Positions 7,549 to 15,598 of a stretch of 36,184 nt of DNA are shown here, one piece after another. The position numbers and the translations under genes are program-made. How positions within the stretch are numbered: position 1 is the stretch's first letter; every line of letters begins with the position of its first letter. This stretch comes from JBIKLM01 sp044375105 (GTDB lineage: Bacteria > Planctomycetota > UBA1135 > GCA-002686595), in NCBI GenBank assembly GCA_044375105.1, contig JBILNK010000020.1:1-36184 (forward strand), given 5' to 3'. Below the pieces are notes generated by a model that ran no database searches, was not told where the DNA came from, and saw only the letters and a list, made by a program, of their open reading frames with translations.

Positions 7549-9011
7549 TCGCCATCCGCGGCCGTCTGGCCGTCGGATTGCTCGACCTCGATCAGGGGCT
7601 GCTTGTGCAGCATCGGAACCTCCAAGATCTGACGCTTCTCCAGGTAGTCATCCTGATAGTGCGGAGACATCCGGGCTGCCTGACCGGGATCAAGAATCCG
7701 GCTGGTGACGAACAGAAGCAGTTCCCGCTTGACCGAACTGTCCTCGTCACTGCGGAACAATCGTCCGATCAAGGGGATGTGCATCAGCAGTGGCACCCCG
7801 CGATTCTGTTCAGAGTGGCGATCTTGAATCAGGCCGCCCAGCACCACCGTATGGCCGTCTTCCACCAGGAATTGGGTGACCAGCTTGCGGGTGTCGAGCA
7901 CCGGGATGGTATTGAAAAAGCCGATCACTTCCGACAGTTCTTGGTCGACGACGATCTGCAGAAGTTTCTCTGCCTGGATGGTTGGGGTGACCTTGAGCTT
8001 GATGCCGGCTTCTTTGAATTCGACTGTCTCCTGGACCGTGCTGCCGACGCCCCCCGTGGTACCGGAGGTCACGGCCGTGACCTGGACGAATGGGATCTCC
8101 TCGATCACTTCGATGATCGCTTCGCGATTCGAGACCACCATCACACGGGGCGAGCTCAGCAGCTCTAGACCGACGTAGCGGCGCAGAGCTTCCAGGGTCA
8201 GACTGAAGTCGTCATCCGTCAGGTTGACCTGGAAAGCATTGCCTGGCGTGCCCAGGTTCTGGACGATGTTGGTCACGTCCACCGGCTCGTTGCGGCTATA
8301 GGTCCCCTGGACACCAAACTCGAAGTCGTCATCCAGACGGACTTCAAAGATGTGCACCTCGATCAGTACCTGCTTCTGGACCTGGTCGGCACCGGCCAGG
8401 AACTGCCCCACCGCGTGGACGTCCCCGCGTGTACCGCGTACCAGAACCAGATTCTGGTTGGGATCGATTACCACCCGCGATGACTCCGAGATCAAGGACT
8501 GGAGCCTGGTCTCGATATCCACGGCCCGCACCGATTGCAAATGGAAGCGTTGCAGGGCCGGCTCGCTGCCATCGCCGCGCTCGACCCAGTAGATGTCGCC
8601 TTCCCCCTTGACTAGCCTCAGGCCATTGCGCTCCAAAATCGCATGTAGGGCCTCGTCCAAGGTCACCGATGGAAAACTGGCATCGACGGTGCCCGGCAGG
8701 TTCGGGTCGAGCACCATATTGACTCCGGCCAGGCGGGCGATCGCGTTGATCGCCTCCGGGAGCGGGGTAGCGGAAAAGTTGAGCGGACCCCGCTCTTCGG
8801 TCCCGATGTGCACACCGGCCGAATCGCCGATCGGATCGACGGGATCCGGTGGGCCCACATCCACCAGTAGGTTGCTGGAGGTCAGCGGTTTCATCGGCTG
8901 CTCCCGGAAGGTACCGGCGTCGATGCTGGGGTGATGGCAGCCAACGAGCAGCGCAAGACCGGCGAGCCAGCGCCCACAGGCGGACGGAATCGGGGAGGTG
9001 CGGGGAGACAT
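7545..9011 (-). CDS. gspD: Secretin GspD, predicted lipoprotein
   Basis: This is the outer-membrane secretin channel. An open frame extends upstream to 9185, but the protein-like sequence begins at ATG 9011 with a lipoprotein signal (ACGRWLAGLALLVGC; lipobox LVGC, Cys25). The mature protein has an STN/N0 domain (about 76-145, GPLNFSATPLPEAINAIARL), one N1-like domain (about 152-208), the secretin domain (about 213-440) ending in the signature PLLMHIPLIGRLF, and a tail of about 45 residues. At 488 residues it is short: classical GspD has three N1-like repeats and about 650 residues. A lipobox suggests a self-piloting liposecretin, as described for HxcQ; that is inference. The 55-base gap upstream has no clear Shine-Dalgarno. 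Confidence 0.92.
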   Translation of the reverse strand: MSPRTSPIPSACGRWLAGLALLVGCHHPSIDAGTFREQPMKPLTSSNLLVDVGPPDPVDPIGDSAGVHIGTEERGPLNFSATPLPEAINAIARLAGVNMVLDPNLPGTVDASFPSVTLDEALHAILERNGLRLVKGEGDIYWVERGDGSEPALQRFHLQSVRAVDIETRLQSLISESSRVVIDPNQNLVLVRGTRGDVHAVGQFLAGADQVQKQVLIEVHIFEVRLDDDFEFGVQGTYSRNEPVDVTNIVQNLGTPGNAFQVNLTDDDFSLTLEALRRYVGLELLSSPRVMVVSNREAIIEVIEEIPFVQVTAVTSGTTGGVGSTVQETVEFKEAGIKLKVTPTIQAEKLLQIVVDQELSEVIGFFNTIPVLDTRKLVTQFLVEDGHTVVLGGLIQDRHSEQNRGVPLLMHIPLIGRLFRSDEDSSVKRELLLFVTSRILDPGQAARMSPHYQDDYLEKRQILEVPMLHKQPLIEVEQSDGQTAADGE

Positions 9012-9066
9012 GGGGAAATGTCGGATGGTCTGAGGGGCGCTCGGCGTGGTTCGGGCTCGCTGTCGC

Positions 9067-9759
9067 TCAGGGCACGCGCGGCTCGGTCGGCAGCGCCGCG
9101 CTCTGCTCCGCGGCCGCAGCAGAAACCGGCGCGGATCGGAAGCCCGGCATGTGCAGGAGATGCCGCTGGCCTTGATACTCGACAAAGACCGAGTCCCAGC
9201 CGACCTCGCGCAGGATCAGGCCATGCGGACCGAAGCGTTGGTCGAGCTCGACCGACTCGCCGGCGATGATGGCGAGCTTTTTGCCGCCGGAACCGAGAGT
9301 AGCGCTCAGGGGATAGAGCGAGAGCAGATCCTCGATCATGGACGCGGTGTGCTGCACGGAAGCAGACGCCTGATCGGATCCGACGCGGAGCGACGCATCC
9401 TCCCCAAAACGGGCGATGCGCTCGCTACGCAGGCTGGAAGCCAGCTTGAGCAGGGCGCTCGGGTCCAGGGCTGCAACCTGGAGAGCACCAGCGGCTTCGT
9501 TCGTTGCAGACGACTCTGGGCCAGTCCCTGGGAAAGAAGTGTCCCCATCGGTCGCAGAGGAGAGTCCTTCCGATTGCAGAGCGTCGAGAGCCGGTTCGAT
9601 CGGCAGCCCGGTGGCGGGATCGATCAGCACCGGCATTTCTTCTTTCGTGGCTCCAGCGGCTGGTGGTGCGCTTGGACCAAAGACCTTGGGTATCCAGACC
9701 ACACCGACACCCCCGACCAGGCTGAAGGTGGCGATCATCTTCCAGTTGATCGAACTCAT
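9067..9759 (-). CDS. PilP/GspC-like inner-membrane linker protein
   Basis: A single N-terminal membrane segment (about residues 8-27) is followed by a low-complexity linker rich in Ala, Ser, Gly and Pro. A compact C-terminal beta domain begins near LYPLSATLGSGGKKLAIIAG and ends QGQRHLLHM. This organisation matches GspC or PilP, whose C-terminal HR domain contacts the secretin periplasmic domains. The tail after the domain is Ala-rich and has no recognised motif. The start ATG 9759 overlaps the upstream stop as ATGA. The assignment rests on topology, the HR-like domain and position directly before gspD; sequence identity to named families looks low. Confidence 0.7.
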   Translation of the reverse strand: MSSINWKMIATFSLVGGVGVVWIPKVFGPSAPPAAGATKEEMPVLIDPATGLPIEPALDALQSEGLSSATDGDTSFPGTGPESSATNEAAGALQVAALDPSALLKLASSLRSERIARFGEDASLRVGSDQASASVQHTASMIEDLLSLYPLSATLGSGGKKLAIIAGESVELDQRFGPHGLILREVGWDSVFVEYQGQRHLLHMPGFRSAPVSAAAAEQSAALPTEPRVP

Positions 9760-10376
9760 GGTTGCTGCGCGTCTTGGGGCGCTGCGCTGGCCCTGGTCCA
9801 GTGGTACAATCCGATTTCGAGGACGATGTCGAAGGTGCCGTCGGCTCGCGCGGTTAGGGTCAGCTGATCGATACCTGCCGGCATTTGCTCCGCTTCGAGC
9901 CGTTCGAGCAGCTCTCCGATCGAACCCAGGGGGCCGGAACCCCGCAGCAACAACTCCAGTCGAGCGACGTCGAGCCCGACTTGTCCGAGGCCCAGTGCCT
10001 TGTCTGATCCAAGCTGCAGGGTCTGCAGCGAGATACCGGCTCCCTTGGCAAATTGCCGAACTTCACTGAACAGCTCGACTCGATCGAAGCTGACCGGCAG
10101 AAGGACCAGAAATTCGCGCTGCAGGAGCCCGGCAGCCTCCAGCATCAATTGGCACTGCTGCGCGTCGTGACGAAATGCGCGCCCATCTGCTTGGGCCACG
10201 CGTCCGCGGAGAGATAGGAGCTCGCGATGCGTGTTCTGCCACTGCCAGGCAGGCCGCAGACAAACCCCCAGCCCGAGGATCGGCAACAGGCTTGCGCCGC
10301 TGAGGACCATCAGGCTGCTCCGAGGCCACTTCTGCCGCGGGGCCCTCAGGGGCTCCTGGATCTGCTCGGCGCTCAT
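9756..10376 (-). CDS. PilO/GspM-like assembly protein
   Basis: This is a 206-residue bitopic protein with one membrane helix near residues 20-41 (SSLMVLSGASLLPILGLGVC). A coiled-coil stretch (ELLSLRGRVAQADGRAF) and a ferredoxin-like C-terminal domain follow, the latter with LLRGSGPLGSIGELLERLEA and DQLTLTARADGTFDIVLEI. That is the architecture of PilO and GspM, which dimerise with PilN/GspL to form the inner-membrane assembly platform. It overlaps both neighbours by four bases (ATGA), so it is translated as part of the operon. The call comes from topology and order; a generic symbol is not warranted. Confidence 0.75.
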   Translation of the reverse strand: MSAEQIQEPLRAPRQKWPRSSLMVLSGASLLPILGLGVCLRPAWQWQNTHRELLSLRGRVAQADGRAFRHDAQQCQLMLEAAGLLQREFLVLLPVSFDRVELFSEVRQFAKGAGISLQTLQLGSDKALGLGQVGLDVARLELLLRGSGPLGSIGELLERLEAEQMPAGIDQLTLTARADGTFDIVLEIGLYHWTRASAAPQDAQQP

Positions 10377-11830
10377 CGGTCGTCCTCATCCGGGTGGTGC
10401 ACCAGCTCGCAGGCCAGACTGAATGGCAGCCCGGTCTGTCCGGTCTTGAGCCCTACTTGCGAGGGTGGCTCGATCTCCACAGCCCTGAAGAAGGCGCTGG
10501 CCTCCAGACCTGCTTGGATGGTGGCCAGGGCCTCGCGGGTCGCCAGGGGATCGGACGGGGCCTCGCCGGTGGCGCTGAGGTGCATGCCCTGCTCGTCCTG
10601 GTGCAGGCTCAGGTTCACGAGCCGCGTGTTGGCGGGCAGGACGGAGCGGCAGGCCGCCAGGGCCTCCCCAACCGGCCAGCGTTTCCCGGCCACGGCAGCG
10701 AGGTAGCGGGCCTCGGTCTGGAGCTCGGCCAGCCCTTGCTCCACGGCGTTGGTGTCGGCCTCGTAGCGGGCCACCTTTCGCTCCAGCAAGGACAGCTCAT
10801 CGAATTCGTCATCCAGCACGGCCCGCTGATCGCTCCACTGCGAATCAATCATCAAGCCGGCGCCAAACAACGCGACTGCCAGTACGGAACAGGCAGTCAG
10901 AATGCGCTTCGGCTCCGGCGGCAAGCGGAGGTCGATCGAGACGCTCGGTCTGCCCAGCTCCAAAGCTGCCATTATCCCCGGCAGGTGCCACTGGCCTTCG
11001 ATCGGCGCCGGTTCTCCGACCACTTCAGCGGCGCCGACCGCCGCGTTGAGGGCCGGGGCCAGCTTCCGGACCCAGCCTTCGTCGAGACCGTAAAGATGTA
11101 CGCGCTCAAAGGGCTGCCCGCCGCTCTCCTTGCGCCACCAGCCGGCCAGATTACGGACCTCGTGGACCACGGCGACCGCGGCGGCTTCATCGCCCTGTCC
11201 GAGCTGGACGGGCAGCGCCGAAGACAAGACCACCTTGCCCTGATACAGCAGCGTGATCGCCGTTTCGCGATGCTCCCTGGAGATCGCCAGGCAGGCTCCC
11301 TGAATCTGACCTGCGCTGCGGACGGCGTGGGCCCAGACCCCGGCGCGCTGTGAGACGCTGCGCACGACCCGGACGCCCCGCTGGCGCAGCTCGACCTGCA
11401 AGGCCGTGAGCAAGCGGCGATCCATGGTGAACACCGACCAGTCCTGGCCGCCCTCGAGGGCTTCGTCGGACAGGCTCCGATGGGGTACCGCCACGTATTC
11501 GACCTCCGAAGGGCCACAATCCAACCAGCCCTGGGCGCGGCGTGTGAAGACCTGCTGAAGCTCGCCCTGCTCGGCCGGCGGCAGGCGCAGAACGTGTTGG
11601 GTCAGCAGGGTCGCACCTAGGGACAAATGGATACGGTCAGGCCGGAAACCGAGCTCGCGGGCCACGCTCAAGGCCCGGTCGGCTACATCGGCGGGATACA
11701 GGTCGTCGAGCGGCACAGCGGCATGCTCGATCGAGCCGACAGGCCCTCGACGAACCCAAGCGAGGCGATCGTCCTCGAGGTGCAGCAGCGGCTCGAAAGC
11801 TCGCGCCTTGGATCGTTGGGGGGGGTACAT
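10373..11830 (-). CDS. gspL: GspL-type fused PilM/PilN platform protein
   Basis: This is the first gene of the operon. Residues 1-300 form a cytoplasmic actin-like PilM/GspL domain, seen as paired strand-helix blocks such as IHLSLGATLLTQHVLRLPP and ACLAISREHRETAITLLYQG. A PilN-like part follows: SIDLRLPPEP (298-307, like the INLLP opening of PilN), a membrane helix (309-328), a coiled coil (about 333-378) and a ferredoxin-like domain to residue 485. In type II systems GspL joins these two parts and recruits GspE. The start is ATG 11830. The 5' leader has a small hairpin with a T-rich loop at 11856-11880, and the divergent pseudopilin gene starts 228 bases away. Confidence 0.82.
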   Translation of the reverse strand: MYPPQRSKARAFEPLLHLEDDRLAWVRRGPVGSIEHAAVPLDDLYPADVADRALSVARELGFRPDRIHLSLGATLLTQHVLRLPPAEQGELQQVFTRRAQGWLDCGPSEVEYVAVPHRSLSDEALEGGQDWSVFTMDRRLLTALQVELRQRGVRVVRSVSQRAGVWAHAVRSAGQIQGACLAISREHRETAITLLYQGKVVLSSALPVQLGQGDEAAAVAVVHEVRNLAGWWRKESGGQPFERVHLYGLDEGWVRKLAPALNAAVGAAEVVGEPAPIEGQWHLPGIMAALELGRPSVSIDLRLPPEPKRILTACSVLAVALFGAGLMIDSQWSDQRAVLDDEFDELSLLERKVARYEADTNAVEQGLAELQTEARYLAAVAGKRWPVGEALAACRSVLPANTRLVNLSLHQDEQGMHLSATGEAPSDPLATREALATIQAGLEASAFFRAVEIEPPSQVGLKTGQTGLPFSLACELVHHPDEDDR

Positions 11831-12057
11831 AGAGGGAGGCGCAGCTGGAAGAACTGGCCTGCTTTTTTTCGTACCAGGCCGGTATCGGCGCCTCCCGGGG
11901 CGAACCTGAGCACGACCCCTCGGGTGGTCTAGGCCTAGCGGGAACGGGTCTGCGGGTCTCGGTGCCAGGCCGGCCTCCCGCAGCTGGGCTCAAGCCGCGC
12001 ATGTCGCCCCGCCGAAAAGCCACCAGTTCCGAGATACCGCCCCCCCCTAAGCTGCCC
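11831..12057. promoter_or_regulatory. Divergent promoter region of secretion genes
   Basis: These 227 bases separate the secretion operon (minus) from a pseudopilin (plus), so promoters for both should lie here or in the gene ends. An inverted repeat, GGCCTG (11856-11861) with CAGGCC (11875-11880), encloses a run of seven T. No convincing -35/-10 pair is visible. Frames open through here, such as one from GTG 11962 into the pseudopilin, have the Pro/Arg composition of non-coding GC-rich sequence. Confidence 0.4.
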
Positions 12058-12612
12058 ATGGCACACCGTCGATTCGGCTTCTCCCTGCTCGAGCTGGTCA
12101 TCACTTTGTCCCTGATCGCGATCCTGGTGGGCGTGGTCGGCTTCCGCTCCACCTCGGTGCTGGACAAGGGCAAGATCTCGAGCATCTCCCAGCTGGTGCG
12201 CAACCTCAAGACCGCCTGTGCACTGTATCACAGCGACACCGGTCTCTATCCCTACGAGTACGGCAACCATCCGGCGGTCCACCGCAAGCTCTCCGGCGCC
12301 CAGACCGGCACGGCGGGCTGGGCTGGCCCCTACCTGGAGAAGCCCTTCTCCAGCAACGCCACCAACCCCTATGGGATGGTTCACCTTTACAACAACCTCA
12401 ACGCCACCGTGGGGGGCTACGACGTCGACGGCGATGGCCAGGTCGAGGCTACGGGCAACGGCTGCAGCTTGATTTTGTGGAACATCGATCGGCCGGTGGC
12501 GGAGGCGATCAACAAAATCTTCGACGAGGGCATCCCCGGCAACTGGGAGCAATCGGGACAGGTCAAGTACCTGGCCGGCCCGCGCCAACTCGGGATCATG
12601 GTCTATCGTTGA
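12058..12612 (+). CDS. Divergent type II pseudopilin with DxDxDG loop
   Basis: The leader MAHRRFG is followed by FSLLELVITLSLIAILVGVV, a class III prepilin signal with Glu at +5 after cleavage at Gly7. The mature body keeps GspG-like landmarks: a long amphipathic helix (KISSISQLVRNLKTACALY), GLYPYEYGN, WAGPYLEKPF, and an acidic YDVDGDGQVE loop (121-130). The DxDxDG pattern is typical of calcium-binding loops, and GspG-family pseudopilins use calcium for stability. At 184 residues it is moderately long. ATG 12058 was chosen because it gives a normal short leader; longer in-frame starts (GTG 11962) would bury the signal. It is divergent from the seven-gene operon and probably works with it as a second pseudopilin or a cargo-like pilin. 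Confidence 0.85.
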   Translation: MAHRRFGFSLLELVITLSLIAILVGVVGFRSTSVLDKGKISSISQLVRNLKTACALYHSDTGLYPYEYGNHPAVHRKLSGAQTGTAGWAGPYLEKPFSSNATNPYGMVHLYNNLNATVGGYDVDGDGQVEATGNGCSLILWNIDRPVAEAINKIFDEGIPGNWEQSGQVKYLAGPRQLGIMVYR

Positions 12613-12968
12613 TTCCAGCTTCAGCCGCCCTGCGAGGCCGCCGAACAAACGATTCCCGCGATGGGGCCACCGGTAAGCCCGGGGCTCGACTCTGGAAAGC
12701 GACACTCCTGCGAACAGAACCCAGAAGCAGCGACCCCAGAGGGGTCGCTGCTTGTTTTCTGGGGTCGGATCAGACCAGCCGCCCATGGATCCGGTCCGGG
12801 CGCTATGCTGCCAGGACGTCCATGGGACGCACCTCGATGATCCGATCCGGCCACGTCGCGCACAGCGTTTTTTCCACCCCCATCACCTGGCGCTGCGATG
12901 CAGCAGGGGGGGCTGCCCGGCACAGCCTGTGGCGTGCGTCACGGCGCGCCGCTGCCCCGCTGTTGTCC
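12613..12968. other. Intergenic region with terminator before amidohydrolases
   Basis: Apart from the strong terminator at 12725-12758 I see no gene here. The frame of the downstream amidohydrolase is open upstream to GTG 12477, but that stretch overlaps the pseudopilin in another frame and reads as non-coding. A promoter for the amidohydrolase pair is expected between 12760 and 12930; none is obvious. Confidence 0.4.
12725..12758 (+). terminator. Rho-independent terminator after the pseudopilin
   Basis: A perfect 13-bp stem (AAGCAGCGACCCC at 12725-12737, GGGGTCGCTGCTT at 12741-12753) has a three-base AGA loop and is followed by GTTTTCT. It lies 112 bases after the pseudopilin stop and before the next plus-strand gene, so it should insulate the two units. 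Confidence 0.85.
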
Positions 12969-14282
12969 ATGGCTGCTGCGTTGCTGCTTTGTGCGCCGTC
13001 GCCGGGCGCGCAAGGCCCGCGGGAACGCGCGCGCGCCTTCGAAAGGGCGACCCTGCTGCCGATCAGCGCGCCGCCGATCGAGAACGGGGTGCTGGTCGTG
13101 ACCGGTGGCCGGATCGCCGCGCTGGGCGCGGAGGGCCAGGTCGAGATCCCCGCCGATGCGGAGCGCATCGATTGCCGCGGGCTGGTGCTGATGCCGGGCC
13201 TGGTCGACACCCATAGCCATGTGGGCTCCCCGTGGGGCGCGGACTCGTCGAGCCCCTTGCAGCCGGAGGTGCGCGCCCTGGATTCCATCGACGTGGCCGA
13301 AGCCAGCCTGATGCGCGCGCGGGCCGGCGGCCTGACCAGCCTGAACGCCATGCCCGGCTCGGGGCATCTGATCGGCGGGCAGACCGTGTACCTCAAGCTG
13401 CGCCGGGCGCGCTCGGTCGAGGAGCTCTGCTATCGCTTCGAGGATGGCGGCGTGATGGGCGGCCTCAAGATGGCCAACGGAACGAACCCCCAGGGCGCCC
13501 CGCCCTTCCCCGAGACGCGCGCCAAGGCCGCGGCTTTGGTGCGCGCCAAGTTCCTGGAGGCGCAGGCCTACGCCGAGCGCCGGGCCCGGGCCGCGGCGGA
13601 TCCCAAGGGCGAGCCCGTGGCGCGCGACCTGGGTTTGGAGGCCCTGGTCGAGGTGCTCGAGGGCAAGCGCATCGTGCACCACCACACCCACCGCGCCGAT
13701 GACATCCTGAGCGTGCTGCGCCTGTCGCGCGAATTCGGCTTCCGCACGGTGCTCCACCACGTCAGCGAAGCCTGGAAGGTGCCGGACGAGATCCTGGCTT
13801 CCGGGGCCGCCTGCTCGGTGATCCTGGTGGATGCGCCGGGGGGCAAGCTGGAGGCCCGCGACCTGTCCCTGGACACCCCGCGGGTGCTGCACGAGGCCGG
13901 CGTGCCGCTGTCGCTGCACAGCGACGACTTCATCACGGACTCGCGCTTGTTCCTGCGCGCGGCCGCCCTGGCGGTACGGGCGGAGCTGCCGCGCGAAGCG
14001 GCCTTGGAGGCCCTGACCCTGGGAGGCGCGCGCCAGATGGACCTGCAGGCGCGCATCGGCAGCTTGGAGGTCGGCAAGGACGCCGACCTGGTGCTGCTGG
14101 ACGGCGATCCGCTCTCGATCTACACGCGCGTGCTCGAGACCTGGGTCGAGGGCCAGCGCGTGTTCGATCTGGACGCTCCCGCGGACGCGCTTTACGCCGA
14201 AGGCGGCCCGGGGGCCGGCGATCCGCTGCCCCCGATCTCCTGCTGCGGGCCCTTCCTGCGCAGCCAAGGAGGCGCCCGATGA
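12969..14282 (+). CDS. Exported metal-dependent amidohydrolase, active-site intact
   Basis: This belongs to the COG1228 imidazolonepropionase-like amidohydrolases. The mature part opens with FERATLLPISAPPIENGVLV and has the metal-ligand motif GLVDTHSHVG (H82, H84). Further candidate ligands are HHHTHRADD (237-245), LHHVSEAW (262-269) and LHSDDF (316-321). IGGQT (135-139) marks the secreted subgroup. The hydrolysed substrate (peptide-like or cyclic amide) is unknown. ATG 12969 is the only ATG near the hydrophobic leader. The leader is short, and a non-ATG start upstream (TTG 12963 or CTG 12927, adding WRASRRAAAPLLS) would make a better signal peptide. The stop overlaps the ATG of the next gene (ATGA), so the two products are probably made in equal amounts. 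Confidence 0.85.
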   Translation: MAAALLLCAPSPGAQGPRERARAFERATLLPISAPPIENGVLVVTGGRIAALGAEGQVEIPADAERIDCRGLVLMPGLVDTHSHVGSPWGADSSSPLQPEVRALDSIDVAEASLMRARAGGLTSLNAMPGSGHLIGGQTVYLKLRRARSVEELCYRFEDGGVMGGLKMANGTNPQGAPPFPETRAKAAALVRAKFLEAQAYAERRARAAADPKGEPVARDLGLEALVEVLEGKRIVHHHTHRADDILSVLRLSREFGFRTVLHHVSEAWKVPDEILASGAACSVILVDAPGGKLEARDLSLDTPRVLHEAGVPLSLHSDDFITDSRLFLRAAALAVRAELPREAALEALTLGGARQMDLQARIGSLEVGKDADLVLLDGDPLSIYTRVLETWVEGQRVFDLDAPADALYAEGGPGAGDPLPPISCCGPFLRSQGGAR

Positions 14283-15598
14283 GCCCGATCCCCGCTGCGC
14301 CTCGACGCGAGCGCCGTCCGCTCCTCGGGCGCGTGCTGCTGCTGGCCTGCCTGCTCGTCCCGGGCCCGCGGGACCGGGCCCGCGCGGCCGAGGGCCCTTC
14401 GAAGCCGGCCGCGGGCGGCGATCTGCTGCTGATCGCCGAGCGCCTGCATCTGGGGGACGGCCGGGTGCTCGAGCCGGGCGCGGTGTGGGTCAAGGCGGGC
14501 CGCATCGCCGCGGTCGGGGCACCGGCCCAGGTCGAGGCGGAGGCCGGCCCGGAGGTCCCGCGGCGGCGCGCCCCCGAGGCGACGCCGGGGCTGATCGACG
14601 CGCGCTCTTGCCTGGGACTGGCCGGCTGGCTCAACACCGACCATGACAAGGACGAGGTCGACCGCAGCGAACCAATGCAGCCCGAGCTGCGCGCCCTGGA
14701 CGCCTACAACCCCGACGATCCGCTGATCGCTTGGGTGCGTGGCTTCGGGGTCACCACGATCCACACCGGACACGCGCCGCGCGCCCTGATCTCCGGGCAG
14801 ACCCTGGTGGTCAAGACCAGCGCCGAAGGCTCTTGGGAGAACGGGCTGCTCGATCCCGAGGCGATGATCTCGGTGACGCTGGGCGAACACGGGCTGGCCG
14901 GCAAGCAGGCCGGCACGCGCGCCAAGGCCCTGGCGCTGCTGCGTCAGGCCCTGCTCGATGCCGAGGCCTATGCGAACGAAGCGGCGCTGGCCGCGGAGCA
15001 GGAGGACCCCGCCAAGCTCTTCAAGCGCGACCTGCGCAAGGAGTGCCTGGCGCGCGCGGTGAACGGCCAGGTGCCGCTGCTGGTGCACGCCCAGCGCGCC
15101 CACGACATCGAGACCGCGCGGCGCTTGGACCGCGAGTTCCCGAACCTCGTGTTGGTGCTCGAAGGCGCCGCGGAACTGCCCCTGCTGCTCGAAGACTTCG
15201 CCCGCGATCCGATGCTCCTGCCCGTGCTGCTCCACCCCACCATGGCTCGGCCCGGCGGCGAGAGCGAAGCGCTGTCGATGGGCACCGCGCGGCGGCTGGC
15301 GGAAGCGGGCATCCCCTTCGCGCTGCAATCGGGTTACGAAGACTATGTCCCGCGCACCCGCGTGGTGTTGTTCGAAGCCGCGGTGGCAGCGCGCCACGGC
15401 CTGTCGAAGGGCGCCGCCCTGCGCGCGATCACCCTGGACGCGGCCCGGATCCTGGGGATCGATGGGCGCGTCGGCAGCCTGGAGGTTGGCAAGGACGGCG
15501 ACCTGGCCCTGTTCGACGGCGACCCCTTCGAGACCACCAGCCATTGCCTCGCGACCTACATCGAAGGCCGGCTGGTGTCTGCAGGCGAGCGCCGTTGA
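14279..15598 (+). CDS. Amidohydrolase paralogue with degenerate metal site
   Basis: This has the same fold and domain order as the preceding gene: a signal peptide (about 1-37), a beta-sandwich start (DLLLIAERLHLGDGRVLEPG), ISGQT in place of IGGQT, and the closing GSLEVGKDGDLALFDGDPF seen in both. The metal-binding HxH is replaced: PGLIDARSCLG has R109 and C111 where the neighbour has two His. The late HSDD becomes QSGYED. Possible remaining ligands are H-A-Q-R-A-H in VPLLVHAQRAHDIETA. I infer a non-catalytic or re-tasked partner that may form a heterodimer with the first enzyme. Related secreted tandem amidohydrolases are common in Planctomycetota-like and Acidobacteria-like genomes, so the pairing itself is not unique. 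It ends 14 bases before the R2 intergenic element. Confidence 0.85.
   Translation: MSPIPAAPRRERRPLLGRVLLLACLLVPGPRDRARAAEGPSKPAAGGDLLLIAERLHLGDGRVLEPGAVWVKAGRIAAVGAPAQVEAEAGPEVPRRRAPEATPGLIDARSCLGLAGWLNTDHDKDEVDRSEPMQPELRALDAYNPDDPLIAWVRGFGVTTIHTGHAPRALISGQTLVVKTSAEGSWENGLLDPEAMISVTLGEHGLAGKQAGTRAKALALLRQALLDAEAYANEAALAAEQEDPAKLFKRDLRKECLARAVNGQVPLLVHAQRAHDIETARRLDREFPNLVLVLEGAAELPLLLEDFARDPMLLPVLLHPTMARPGGESEALSMGTARRLAEAGIPFALQSGYEDYVPRTRVVLFEAAVAARHGLSKGAALRAITLDAARILGIDGRVGSLEVGKDGDLALFDGDPFETTSHCLATYIEGRLVSAGERR

Noticed and set aside
7545..9185. Longer gspD start at 9185
   Set aside because: The extra 58 residues are Arg/Ser/Cys-rich, overlap the upstream gene in another frame, and would bury the lipoprotein signal.
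10394..11353. Plus-strand open frame of 319 residues opposite gspL
   Set aside because: It has no recognisable domain and shadows gspL, which fits the operon by overlap and fold.
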